Shown: piece by piece, positions 1-5,917 of the stretch
Numbering within the stretch: position 1 is the first letter of the stretch
How the letters are laid out: each line of letters begins with the position of its first letter
Notes under the pieces: model-generated
What the model saw: the letters and a program-made list of their open reading frames with translations, nothing else
Database searches by the model: none
What the model was told of the DNA's origin: nothing
Translations under genes and position numbers: made by a program
Assembly (NCBI GenBank): GCA_019423795.1
Contig: JAHZAT010000066.1
Span: 1 to 19,121, forward strand
From: Clostridiales bacterium
GTDB taxonomy: Bacteria > Bacillota > Clostridia > Lachnospirales > Lachnospiraceae
Length of the DNA: 19,121 nucleotides
Reading direction: 5' to 3'

Positions 1-46
1 TCTTGATCCCAAATCAAGCGCTCTAGCCAAGCTGAGCCACACCCCG
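1..46 (-). tRNA. tRNA-Pro (anticodon UGG), 3' part cut off by the window edge
   Basis: Read on the minus strand from base 46, the sequence begins CGGGGTGTGGCTCAG, the typical start of bacterial tRNA-Pro (C1, GGGG acceptor, T8, D-stem GCTC). The D-loop with GG follows, then a 5-bp anticodon stem CTTGA/TCAAG around the loop TTTGGGA, giving anticodon TGG. The variable loop, T-arm and 3' acceptor strand lie outside the window. A near-consensus promoter lies just upstream at 89-117. Confidence 0.9.
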
Positions 47-88
47 TAAGTGCTTTGCTGTTTCTCTATTTCCTCAACAGCAAGATTT

Positions 89-117
89 ATTATATAGAAT
101 CGTCCTTTAAATGTCAA
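89..117 (-). promoter_or_regulatory. Sigma-A promoter of tRNA-Pro
   Basis: On the minus strand, TTGACA (117-112) and TATAAT (94-89) are both perfect consensus hexamers separated by exactly 17 bases. A/T tracts just upstream (about 118-150) resemble an UP element. The predicted transcript would start near 82 and enter the tRNA at 46. This strength suits a stable RNA gene. The rest of the gap up to about 263 is A/T-rich and shows nothing I can name. Confidence 0.88.
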
Positions 118-266
118 CAATTTTTTTCAACTTTTTTTATTTTTCTTGAACACTTTGTCGCAAATCCCCTGTTTATGCGGTTTCTGATCTTATATTTTTT
201 CATTATCCTTTTTTATTTTTCTTAGACCTTCTAACAAAATCATAGGAAAAAGCTACTAATTGTATC

Positions 267-297
267 AAAAAAAGAACACCAAAAACAGGTGTTCTTT
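267..297 (-). terminator. Intrinsic terminator after the small acidic membrane protein gene
   Basis: A perfect 10-bp stem AAAGAACACC (271-280) / GGTGTTCTTT (288-297) with a 7-base loop is followed on the minus strand by a T-run (273-267). It lies 31 bases past the stop codon of the 328-600 gene. Confidence 0.85.
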
Positions 298-327
298 CTT
301 CGTTTCAGTTTCCTATATGAAGCTTTC

Positions 328-600
328 TTATTCCACTTCCTCGATGTCTTCTTCTTTCACATCCGTATCATCTTCTTCATCGAAGAAATCATCGTCAAAA
401 TCATCATCAAAGTCTTCATCAAAATCATCCATATAATCTGGTGTCAGATATTTATATACCGCAAATGCGATTCCTGCAACTGCTGCGATCGCTCCGATGA
501 TCGCTAACGCCCAAACGATTTTGTTATCTTCTTTTTCTTTTTTTGTTGCAATGATGTCTGAAACTTTTGCCATTTCTAAAAGATCACTTAATTTTTCCAT
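328..600 (-). CDS. Small single-pass membrane protein with Asp-rich tail, function unknown
   Basis: I do not recognise a named family. The protein (about 90 aa) has a charged N-terminus of about 25 residues (LSDLLEMAKVSD, then Lys/Glu-rich), one hydrophobic helix (roughly residues 28-48, rich in Ala/Ile) and a very acidic C-terminal tail built from repeated Asp-Asp-Phe-Asp units. It would sit in the cytoplasmic membrane; orientation is uncertain. An in-frame ATG at 609 touches the AAGAAAGGA ribosome site directly, whereas the ATG at 600 has a 9-base spacer, so I start at 600. It lies 67 bases after pcrA with no terminator between, has its own extended -10 promoter and ends at a good terminator. 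It is likely a real Lachnospiraceae-type accessory gene, but its role cannot be inferred. Confidence 0.8.
   Translation of the reverse strand: MEKLSDLLEMAKVSDIIATKKEKEDNKIVWALAIIGAIAAVAGIAFAVYKYLTPDYMDDFDEDFDDDFDDDFFDEEDDTDVKEEDIEEVE
388..432 (-). repeat. 12-bp in-frame coding repeat (about four units) encoding Phe-Asp-Asp-Asp
   Basis: On the plus strand, units ATCATCGTCAAA (388-399), ATCATCATCAAA (400-411), GTCTTCATCAAA (412-423) and a partial ATCATCCAT (424-432) line up as imperfect 12-base repeats. Each encodes an Asp/Phe block of the acidic tail. The unit is a multiple of three, so copy-number change would keep the frame. Confidence 0.7.
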
Positions 601-631
601 GCCGCTCATTCCTTTCTTATGCGTTTTCTTT

Positions 632-640
632 ATTATATCA
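632..640 (-). promoter_or_regulatory. Extended -10 promoter of the small acidic membrane protein gene
   Basis: The minus strand reads TGATATAAT (640-632), a TGn extension plus a perfect TATAAT. The -35 region is poor (TTAGTA at about 18 bases), as is common for extended -10 promoters. The start site would fall near 625, giving a short leader with the ribosome site at about 619-611. Confidence 0.65.
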
Positions 641-675
641 CTTCTAACTATATTTTACTAACTTTTTCGTTCATT

Positions 676-2877
676 TTATTCGACTTTTTTTAGTTTTGCA
701 AAGGATGCGAACATTTTTTTCACTCCTGCTTTCTCAAAGTCTACTGTTACCTCGTAATCACGGCCTCCAGAGACAATTTCAAGCACTTTTCCTTTTCCAA
801 ATTTTATATGTTTCACCATATCTCCAACATCATATGGTAAAGTATCCATTTTCGTTGAAATAAATGATTTTGCTTGATATGGTTTTCTAAATCGATTACT
901 GCGATTTGACGAAAACAATGCTTTATCTGGACGTTTTTCTTTGAAGTTGACCCCTGTGTCTAACTGTAATAGCTGTTCCGGAATCTCATCGATAAACCGT
1001 GAAACTTTATTAAACTGAGTTCTTCCTTGCATCATTCTTCGTTTTGCCGCACTTAAATAAAGCTTTTTCTTTGCTCTTGTGATTCCTACATAGCAAAGAC
1101 GTCTTTCTTCTTCCATATCGTCATCATCTTCAGACATCACCGTCATATAACTTGGGAAGATTCCATCTTCCATACCACAAATAAATACGTATGGAAATTC
1201 CAGACCTTTTGCACTATGCAGTGTCATTAATACAACCCTGTTATCTGAATCTTCTAGATTATCAATATCTGCAACCAGTGCGATCTCTTCTAATAATTCT
1301 GACAGACTCGCTTCTTCTGCTTCCCGTTCATATGTTACAACTTTATTTAAAAGCTCATTGATATTTTCAATTCTTCCTTCAGCTTCTTCCGTTTCTTCAG
1401 CTTTCAGATTCGCAATATATCCTGTTTCATCTGTAATATACTTAAATAATTCTTCCAGCGACCCTTCCTGCATCTTGCGTCTGAATTCACGGATCAGATC
1501 AGCAAATCCATTGATCTTTTTCTTTGCATTTCCCAATGTATCAATACTATCCGCAGAAAAGCATGCATCTAAAAAACTAATATTATGCTCAACTGCATAC
1601 ACATTGATCTTCTCGATTGTTGCTGCACCGATCCCTCGTCTTGGAACATTGATGATCCTTCGCACTGCCAGATCATCCAGCCCATTATCAACAACTTTTA
1701 AGTAACTCAAAATATCTTTCACTTCTTTTCTCTGATAGAAGTTTGTGCCTCCCACAATACGGTATGGAATATTTTTGATCATAAAACTTTCTTCAAATAC
1801 ACGAGACTGCGCATTAGTACGATAAAGGATCGCCATATTTTTATAATCATAACCTTCTTTGGATAGATCTTCAATCTCATGAATGATCTTTCTTGCTTCT
1901 TCATATTCTGTTCCATACTGATGGAATTCGATCAGATCCCCTTCTTCGTTCTCAGTCCAAAGTTTCTTCGTTTTTCTTCCCTTATTGTGTTTGATCACCT
2001 CATTCGCTGCATTTAAGATATTCTTCGTGGAACGATAATTCTGCTCAAGTTTGATCGTAACTGCTTCTGGAAATACATTTTCAAAGTTTAAGATGTTCTT
2101 TACATTCGCACCTCTGAATTTGTAAATAGACTGATCATCGTCACCTACAACGCAAAGATTCTGATATTTTCTTGCAAGCATACTGACTAACTGGAACTGG
2201 ATCGTATTTGTATCCTGATACTCGTCAACCATGATATAACGAAATCTCTCCTGATAATAATCAAGCACTTCTGGATGGAACTGAAATAATTCCACGGTCT
2301 TAAAGATCAGATCATCAAAATCCAGTGCATTATTTGCCTTTAACTGCTTCTGATATTCTTTATAAATTTGTGCGATCTTTTTCTTCTTAAAATCATACTG
2401 ATGTCTTGTTTCGTACTCGGAAGGTGTCATAAATTCATCTTTGGCAGAAGAAATCTCATTGATGATCCTTCTCTCTGGCATCATCTTTGTATCAATCTTA
2501 TACTGCTTGCAGATCTGTTTGATCAGGGATTTCTGATCATCTGCATCATAGATCGTGAAACTGTTTCCATAACCAAGCTTATCAATATGCCTTCTTAAGA
2601 TTCTCACACAAGTTGAATGGAAAGTACTGACCCAGATATGCTCTGCTCCAAATCCGACCAGATCATCAACCCTCTCTCTCATTTCCTTCGCTGCTTTATT
2701 TGTAAATGTGATCGCCATAATATGATAAGGATTCACACCCTGATCCATCAGATAAGCAATCCTGTGCGTCAACACACGAGTCTTTCCAGACCCTGCACCA
2801 GCAAGAAGCAAAAGCGGTCCCTCCGTACAAAAAACGGCTTCCTGCTGCTGTTCATTTAATGTATCATAAATTCCCAT
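676..2877 (-). CDS. pcrA: ATP-dependent 3'-5' DNA helicase PcrA (UvrD/Rep family)
   Basis: Superfamily 1A helicase that unwinds DNA in repair and replication-fork maintenance and, in Gram-positives, associates with RNA polymerase. At 733 aa it has the normal length. Visible motifs in order: Walker A AGAGSGKT (26-33); motif Ia around ITFTNKAAKEM (56-66); Walker B VDEYQDTN (217-224); motif III VVGDDDQSIYKFRGA (243-257); motif IV with YRST (281-284); motif V TLHSAKGLEF; and motif VI with YVGITRAKKKL. The last about 50 residues (GDMVKHIKFGKGKV) form the C-terminal Tudor-like domain known to contact RNA polymerase in PcrA. The start is ATG with AGAAAGGA 9 bases upstream. It has its own promoter at 2909-2937. 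Unlike Bacillus, no pcrB or ligA lies next to it here. Confidence 0.97.
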   Translation of the reverse strand: MGIYDTLNEQQQEAVFCTEGPLLLLAGAGSGKTRVLTHRIAYLMDQGVNPYHIMAITFTNKAAKEMRERVDDLVGFGAEHIWVSTFHSTCVRILRRHIDKLGYGNSFTIYDADDQKSLIKQICKQYKIDTKMMPERRIINEISSAKDEFMTPSEYETRHQYDFKKKKIAQIYKEYQKQLKANNALDFDDLIFKTVELFQFHPEVLDYYQERFRYIMVDEYQDTNTIQFQLVSMLARKYQNLCVVGDDDQSIYKFRGANVKNILNFENVFPEAVTIKLEQNYRSTKNILNAANEVIKHNKGRKTKKLWTENEEGDLIEFHQYGTEYEEARKIIHEIEDLSKEGYDYKNMAILYRTNAQSRVFEESFMIKNIPYRIVGGTNFYQRKEVKDILSYLKVVDNGLDDLAVRRIINVPRRGIGAATIEKINVYAVEHNISFLDACFSADSIDTLGNAKKKINGFADLIREFRRKMQEGSLEELFKYITDETGYIANLKAEETEEAEGRIENINELLNKVVTYEREAEEASLSELLEEIALVADIDNLEDSDNRVVLMTLHSAKGLEFPYVFICGMEDGIFPSYMTVMSEDDDDMEEERRLCYVGITRAKKKLYLSAAKRRMMQGRTQFNKVSRFIDEIPEQLLQLDTGVNFKEKRPDKALFSSNRSNRFRKPYQAKSFISTKMDTLPYDVGDMVKHIKFGKGKVLEIVSGGRDYEVTVDFEKAGVKKMFASFAKLKKVE

Positions 2878-2908
2878 AGATAAATTCCTTTCTCAAAGCT
2901 TAACTGCT

Positions 2909-2937
2909 ATTATACCTTATCGAGCGAAGCGAGTCCA
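2909..2937 (-). promoter_or_regulatory. Sigma-A promoter of pcrA
   Basis: On the minus strand, TGGACT (2937-2932) and a perfect TATAAT (2914-2909) are 17 bases apart. The spacer contains the G/C-rich run CGCTTCGCTCG. The leader is about 25 bases, ending in the AGAAAGGA ribosome site of pcrA. Confidence 0.6.
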
Positions 2938-2963
2938 GTCCGTTGCACCTGATGTTTTTTCTC

Positions 2964-2992
2964 TTGTCATATGGTTTGAATAACCGTATAAT
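2964..2992 (+). promoter_or_regulatory. Sigma-A promoter of the DUF1836 gene
   Basis: TTGTCA (2964-2969) and a perfect TATAAT (2987-2992) are separated by 17 bases. The predicted start near 2999 leaves a leader of about 20 bases with AAGGAG (3006-3011) eight bases before the ATG at 3020. Confidence 0.8.
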
Positions 2993-3019
2993 ATAGTCAT
3001 AAGATAAGGAGAAATCATT

Positions 3020-3631
3020 ATGGAATTTGAAAAACAACTCGAAGAATGGATGAAACTTGATTATGTGCTTCCAGAAGACCTTCCAAACATCGAATTGTAT
3101 ATGGATCAGGTCACTACTTTTTTAGAAGAACAGCTAAAGAATACGAAGCGTTTCGAAGAAGATAAGATATTTACAAAAACCATGATCAACAACTATACCA
3201 AAAACCATCTTCTTCCACCTTCTAATAAGAAGAAATATTCCAGGAACCACATGATTCTTTTAATTTATATTTATTATCTGAAGAATTTTTTATCAATTTC
3301 AGATATTAAGAATCTGTTAGATCCTTTAAATGAACATTTTGATGATCAGGATTCAAAGAATTCTTTTTATACGATTTATAATGAGATTTTCAAACTGGAG
3401 CATGATCATAATACGGCGATCCGAGATTCGATCGCAGATGTATTTCATAAATCTGAGACTACTTTTGCTGAATTAAAGGAGTCGAAGGAGAAAGAACAGC
3501 TGCAGCAATTTGCTTTTATTACACTTCTTGGATATGATATCTATCTAAGGAAACAGGTGATTGAGAAAATGATCGATGAACTCTATCAACCAGAGTCAAA
3601 CAATAAAGCAGAAAAGAAAAAGAAGAAATAG
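3020..3631 (+). CDS. DUF1836 family protein (predicted MerR-like DNA-binding region)
   Basis: At 203 aa with no signal peptide or membrane segment, this is a cytoplasmic protein. The segment from about residue 50 to 105 (FTKTMINNYTKNHLLPPSN, then KKYSRNHMILLIYIYYLK) has the pattern 'MINNY.K..LLPPS..K.YSR.H...L' typical of the DUF1836 family, which resembles a MerR-type winged helix with the Tyr/Ser-Arg wing. The C-terminal half is helical and charged and ends in a Lys-run. The family's role is not established; a transcription-regulator function is inference from the fold-like pattern. It is the only plus-strand gene between pcrA and yerC and has its own strong promoter. It converges on yerC, and its last codons form one arm of the shared palindrome at 3622-3649. 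Confidence 0.8.
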   Translation: MEFEKQLEEWMKLDYVLPEDLPNIELYMDQVTTFLEEQLKNTKRFEEDKIFTKTMINNYTKNHLLPPSNKKKYSRNHMILLIYIYYLKNFLSISDIKNLLDPLNEHFDDQDSKNSFYTIYNEIFKLEHDHNTAIRDSIADVFHKSETTFAELKESKEKEQLQQFAFITLLGYDIYLRKQVIEKMIDELYQPESNNKAEKKKKK

Positions 3632-3649
3632 GCATCTGCCTATTTCTTC
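3622..3649. terminator. Bidirectional hairpin carrying the stop codons of both convergent genes
   Basis: A perfect 13-bp inverted repeat, GAAGAAATAGGCA (3622-3634) / TGCCTATTTCTTC (3637-3649), has a 2-base centre. The TAG of the DUF1836 gene (3629-3631) and the TAG of yerC (3642-3640) sit at mirror positions in the two arms. The trailing T-tract is weak (the T-rich part is within the stem), so termination efficiency is uncertain. Confidence 0.65.
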
Positions 3650-3927
3650 ATTCGTTTAAATACCATATCATAGCCATCACTCCCATAATTCAGTGAACGA
3701 TTCACTCGGCTGATGGTTGCCGTGGAAGCACCTGTCTTATCTGCAACTTCTAAGTATGTATGCTTATCATATAACATAGATGCCACTTCAAATCTCTGAG
3801 CTAACGATTCTAATTCATTTACCGTACAAAGATCTTCGAAAAATGTAAAACATTCTTCTTCTGTTTCTAATGTCAGTACTGCCTGAAATAATCTTTTTGC
3901 CGCTTCTGTCTTGATTTTCTTGCTCAT
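3640..3927 (-). CDS. yerC: YerC/YecD family TrpR-related transcriptional regulator
   Basis: A 95-aa all-helical protein of the Trp-repressor superfamily (YerC/YecD group). The core 'ELESLAQRFEVASML' is followed by a helix-turn-helix at about residues 58-79 (TYLEVADKTGASTATISRVN), where STATISRVNR is the recognition helix. The effector and target genes of this family are largely uncharacterised; despite kinship with TrpR, tryptophan binding should not be assumed. Two ATGs are possible. GGGAG is only 3 bases from the ATG at 3933 but 9 bases from the one at 3927, so I use 3927. It has its own promoter, overlapped by a palindrome that could be an autoregulatory operator. It lies downstream of the symporter gene with no clear terminator between. 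Confidence 0.88.
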   Translation of the reverse strand: MSKKIKTEAAKRLFQAVLTLETEEECFTFFEDLCTVNELESLAQRFEVASMLYDKHTYLEVADKTGASTATISRVNRSLNYGSDGYDMVFKRMKK

Positions 3928-3951
3928 TAGCATTTACTCCCTTTCTGATCT

Positions 3952-3966
3952 TATAGTTCCACTATA
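3952..3966. promoter_or_regulatory. Palindrome overlapping the yerC -10 box (candidate operator)
   Basis: TATAGT (3952-3957) TCC ACTATA (3961-3966) is a perfect 6-bp inverted repeat with a 3-base centre. Its right arm is exactly the yerC -10 hexamer. Binding there would block RNA polymerase; the DNA-binding protein could be YerC itself, but this is inference. Confidence 0.35.
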
Positions 3967-3989
3967 CTATATCAGAGTGTTAAAGTAAA
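3961..3989 (-). promoter_or_regulatory. Promoter of yerC
   Basis: On the minus strand, TTTACT (3989-3984) and TATAGT (3966-3961) are 17 bases apart. A second, overlapping TATAGT lies 5 bases upstream and pairs with TTGCTT at 16 bases. The leader to the ribosome site AGAAAGGGAG is short. Confidence 0.55.
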
Positions 3990-4001
3990 GCAATATTTTC
4001 T

Positions 4002-5429
4002 TTATGCTTCTCCTACTGTTGTTTTCACAATACCAACTCTTTCAAGATATCCTCTTGTCTCAGATACAACATCTCCGTTCAACGCAAGCAGTGCTACAAG
4101 GTTCGGGAATGCCATTAATCCATTACAGATATCCGCAATAGTCCATACAGCACTAACTGTCATAAATGGTCCAATAAATACTGCTAAAATATAAAACCAT
4201 TTGAACGCTGTGATAACGAATTTCTTTCCATTTACCAGGTATTCCAGACATCTTTCACTATAATATGCCCATCCAAGAATTGTTGTAAATGCAAAGAATA
4301 CCAGACACATCATTAATACAAATGCTGATGCTTTTGCAGGGAATGGAAGTCCTAATGCAAATGCCTTTGTTGTGACTGCAACTCCTTCAAGTCCCATATC
4401 CCATGCACCTGTCATAACGATTGCAAGTCCTGTCATTGTACATACGATGATCGTATCAATAAATGTTCCTGTCATAGATACAAGTCCCTGACGTACTGGT
4501 TCATTTGTCTGAGCTGCTGCCGCTGCGATCGGCGCTGATCCAAGTCCTGCTTCGTTAGAGAAGATTCCTCTTGCAATACCTTTCTGCATTGCAACTGTCA
4601 TAGCTCCGATTGCTCCACCTGCAACTGCTTTTAGTCCAAATGCTGACTGTACGATCTCAGCAAATGCTGCTGGTACCTGTGGTAAATGTGTGAATACAAT
4701 GATCAGACAGACACCAATATATGTCACTGCCATAAATGGCACGATAACCTCTGATACCTTAGAGATTCTCTTGATTCCTCCAATGATAACAAGTCCTGCA
4801 CAGATTGTTACGATAATTCCTGCTACAACAACGCTAATAGAATAATTCATTCCAAATAAGCTGATCGTATGTACATTGGATGGGTCAAAGAAGTTATTCA
4901 CTGCTGATGTGATTCCATTTACCTGTGTAAACGTTCCGATTCCAAACAAACCTACCATTGTTCCAAATACACAGAACAATTTTGCAAGCCATTTAAAATT
5001 CTTACCCATTCCTTTTTCAATGTAATAGAATGGTCCGCCAAGTGTGTGACCATCTTCTGCGATCACTCTATACTTAACCGCTAACATTCCTTCAGCATAT
5101 TTTGTTGCCATTCCAAAAAAGGCTGCAAGCCACATCCAGAATAATGCTCCTGGTCCACCTGCAACGATTGCTGTCGCACATCCTACGATATTACCAGTTC
5201 CGATCGTTGCTGAAAGTGCCGTACATAATGCACCAAAACTTGTAACTTCTCCTTCTCCATCATCTTCATTATGAAATACATAATGTAGTGCCTTTCCAAG
5301 ATGTCTGATCTGTAGTCCTCGAAGCCTGACTGTCAATAAGATTCCTGTAAAAAGGATCAAGATGATGAGGGGCATCCCCCAGATAAAATTGTCGACGTTG
5401 TTTAGTACATCGTTTAGCGTGTTTAACAT
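4002..5429 (-). CDS. AGCS family sodium:alanine/glycine symporter
   Basis: A 475-aa polytopic membrane protein with about ten to eleven hydrophobic helices, the usual size for the alanine/glycine:cation symporter (AGCS, AlsT/DagA-like) family. Family hallmarks are visible: 'SATIGTGNIVGCATAI' near residues 73-88, the loop rich in Gly/Pro with KYAEG, and the signature 'GIARGIFSNEAGLGSAPIAA' in the middle, followed by TNEPVRQG. It imports small neutral amino acids with Na+. A glycine riboswitch and terminator in its leader strongly suggest that glycine is a substrate or the regulating signal. The ATG follows GGAGG with an 8-base spacer. No terminator is evident between its stop and yerC. Confidence 0.95.
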   Translation of the reverse strand: MLNTLNDVLNNVDNFIWGMPLIILILFTGILLTVRLRGLQIRHLGKALHYVFHNEDDGEGEVTSFGALCTALSATIGTGNIVGCATAIVAGGPGALFWMWLAAFFGMATKYAEGMLAVKYRVIAEDGHTLGGPFYYIEKGMGKNFKWLAKLFCVFGTMVGLFGIGTFTQVNGITSAVNNFFDPSNVHTISLFGMNYSISVVVAGIIVTICAGLVIIGGIKRISKVSEVIVPFMAVTYIGVCLIIVFTHLPQVPAAFAEIVQSAFGLKAVAGGAIGAMTVAMQKGIARGIFSNEAGLGSAPIAAAAAQTNEPVRQGLVSMTGTFIDTIIVCTMTGLAIVMTGAWDMGLEGVAVTTKAFALGLPFPAKASAFVLMMCLVFFAFTTILGWAYYSERCLEYLVNGKKFVITAFKWFYILAVFIGPFMTVSAVWTIADICNGLMAFPNLVALLALNGDVVSETRGYLERVGIVKTTVGEA

Positions 5430-5500
5430 TTTTCATTCCTCCAAAAATAGATCTTTGCGAATGTAACCTTGAACAGCTTGATTTTTGCATATCTGAGTAT

Positions 5501-5528
5501 ACAAAAAAGAGCTGATTAAATCAGCTCT
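5501..5528 (-). terminator. Riboswitch expression-platform terminator
   Basis: On the minus strand, AGAGCTGA (5528-5521) and TCAGCTCT (5515-5508) form an 8-9 bp stem with a small loop, followed at once by TTTTTTGT. It lies between the glycine aptamer and the symporter start. The hexamer AGAGCT of its 5' arm also occurs at the 3' edge of the aptamer (5561-5556), so the two copies can compete for the same AGCTCT arm. Confidence 0.85.
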
Positions 5529-5556
5529 AAAGAGTATCGAATACATTGCTTATAAA

Positions 5557-5638
5557 GCTCTGTCCTTTTGCCTGAGAGATTAGTTCCCTATTTGAAAACT
5601 GTACACCTTCGGCGCTCACTTATGAGACTCTCCAGAGT
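5557..5638 (-). promoter_or_regulatory. Glycine riboswitch, single aptamer
   Basis: The minus strand carries the conserved glycine-aptamer elements in order: ACTCTGGAGAG (from 5638), the GCGCCGAAGG core (about 5614-5605), a P3 extension, then CTCTCAGGCAAAAGGACAG (about 5578-5560). P1 forms from CTCTG and CAGAG. Only one full aptamer is present, rather than the common tandem pair. It controls the AGCS symporter downstream through the terminator at 5501-5528. Confidence 0.93.
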
Positions 5639-5641
5639 TTC

Positions 5642-5666
5642 TTTCTTTTTGTTCATCAGAAAGAAA
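5642..5666 (-). promoter_or_regulatory. Hairpin just 5' of the glycine aptamer (possible 'ghost aptamer' remnant)
   Basis: TTTCTTT (5642-5648) and AAAGAAA (5660-5666) form a 7-bp stem immediately upstream of the aptamer in the transcript. Singlet glycine riboswitches are known to keep a reduced partner helix beside the aptamer that supports folding. This hairpin is in the right place, but the assignment is inference. Confidence 0.4.
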
Positions 5667-5701
5667 TATCTATGTTTATTTTTCTTATCCGCAATATTTA
5701 C

Positions 5702-5728
5702 TTTATATGATGATTCTGATATTTGCAA
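5702..5728 (-). promoter_or_regulatory. Possible promoter of the riboswitch-symporter transcript
   Basis: On the minus strand, TTGCAA (5728-5723) and TATAAA (5707-5702) lie 15 bases apart, which is shorter than ideal. No better pair was found between 5660 and 5760. The transcript would begin near 5695, upstream of the ghost hairpin and aptamer. Confidence 0.35.
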
Positions 5729-5776
5729 GTATTTTTTTTAATAATCAGTCACTTTCAGCACACTATACAAAAACAC

Positions 5777-5806
5777 TTGTCTTTCCATGGCATACATATG
5801 TAATAT
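5777..5806 (+). promoter_or_regulatory. Possible promoter of the NSS transporter gene
   Basis: TTGTCT (5777-5782) and TAATAT (5801-5806) are separated by 18 bases. A second weak candidate nearer the gene is TTGCTT (5835-5840) with TAAACT (5858-5863) at 17 bases, flanked by a 7-bp inverted repeat TCAGTTT/AAACTGA (5826-5832, 5859-5865). I cannot choose between them from sequence. Confidence 0.35.
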
Positions 5807-5917
5807 TTTCCATACAATATTTTTATCAGTTTCTTTGCTTTTTTCCTGCTGCTGTGTTAAACTGATTCAGATATGCTCAATGCGTATGGAAACATTAGTT
5901 AAAGGAGACAATTTATA

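Noticed and set aside
2920..2934. GAGCGAAGCGAG run with a GCGAAGC mini-hairpin upstream of pcrA
   Set aside because: Short, single copy in the window, and falls in the pcrA promoter spacer; no evidence it is a mobile or regulatory repeat.
5269..5490. 73-aa minus-strand reading frame overlapping the symporter start
   Set aside because: Lies mostly inside the AGCS gene in another frame, has biased composition and no ribosome site; the AGCS frame has clear family motifs.
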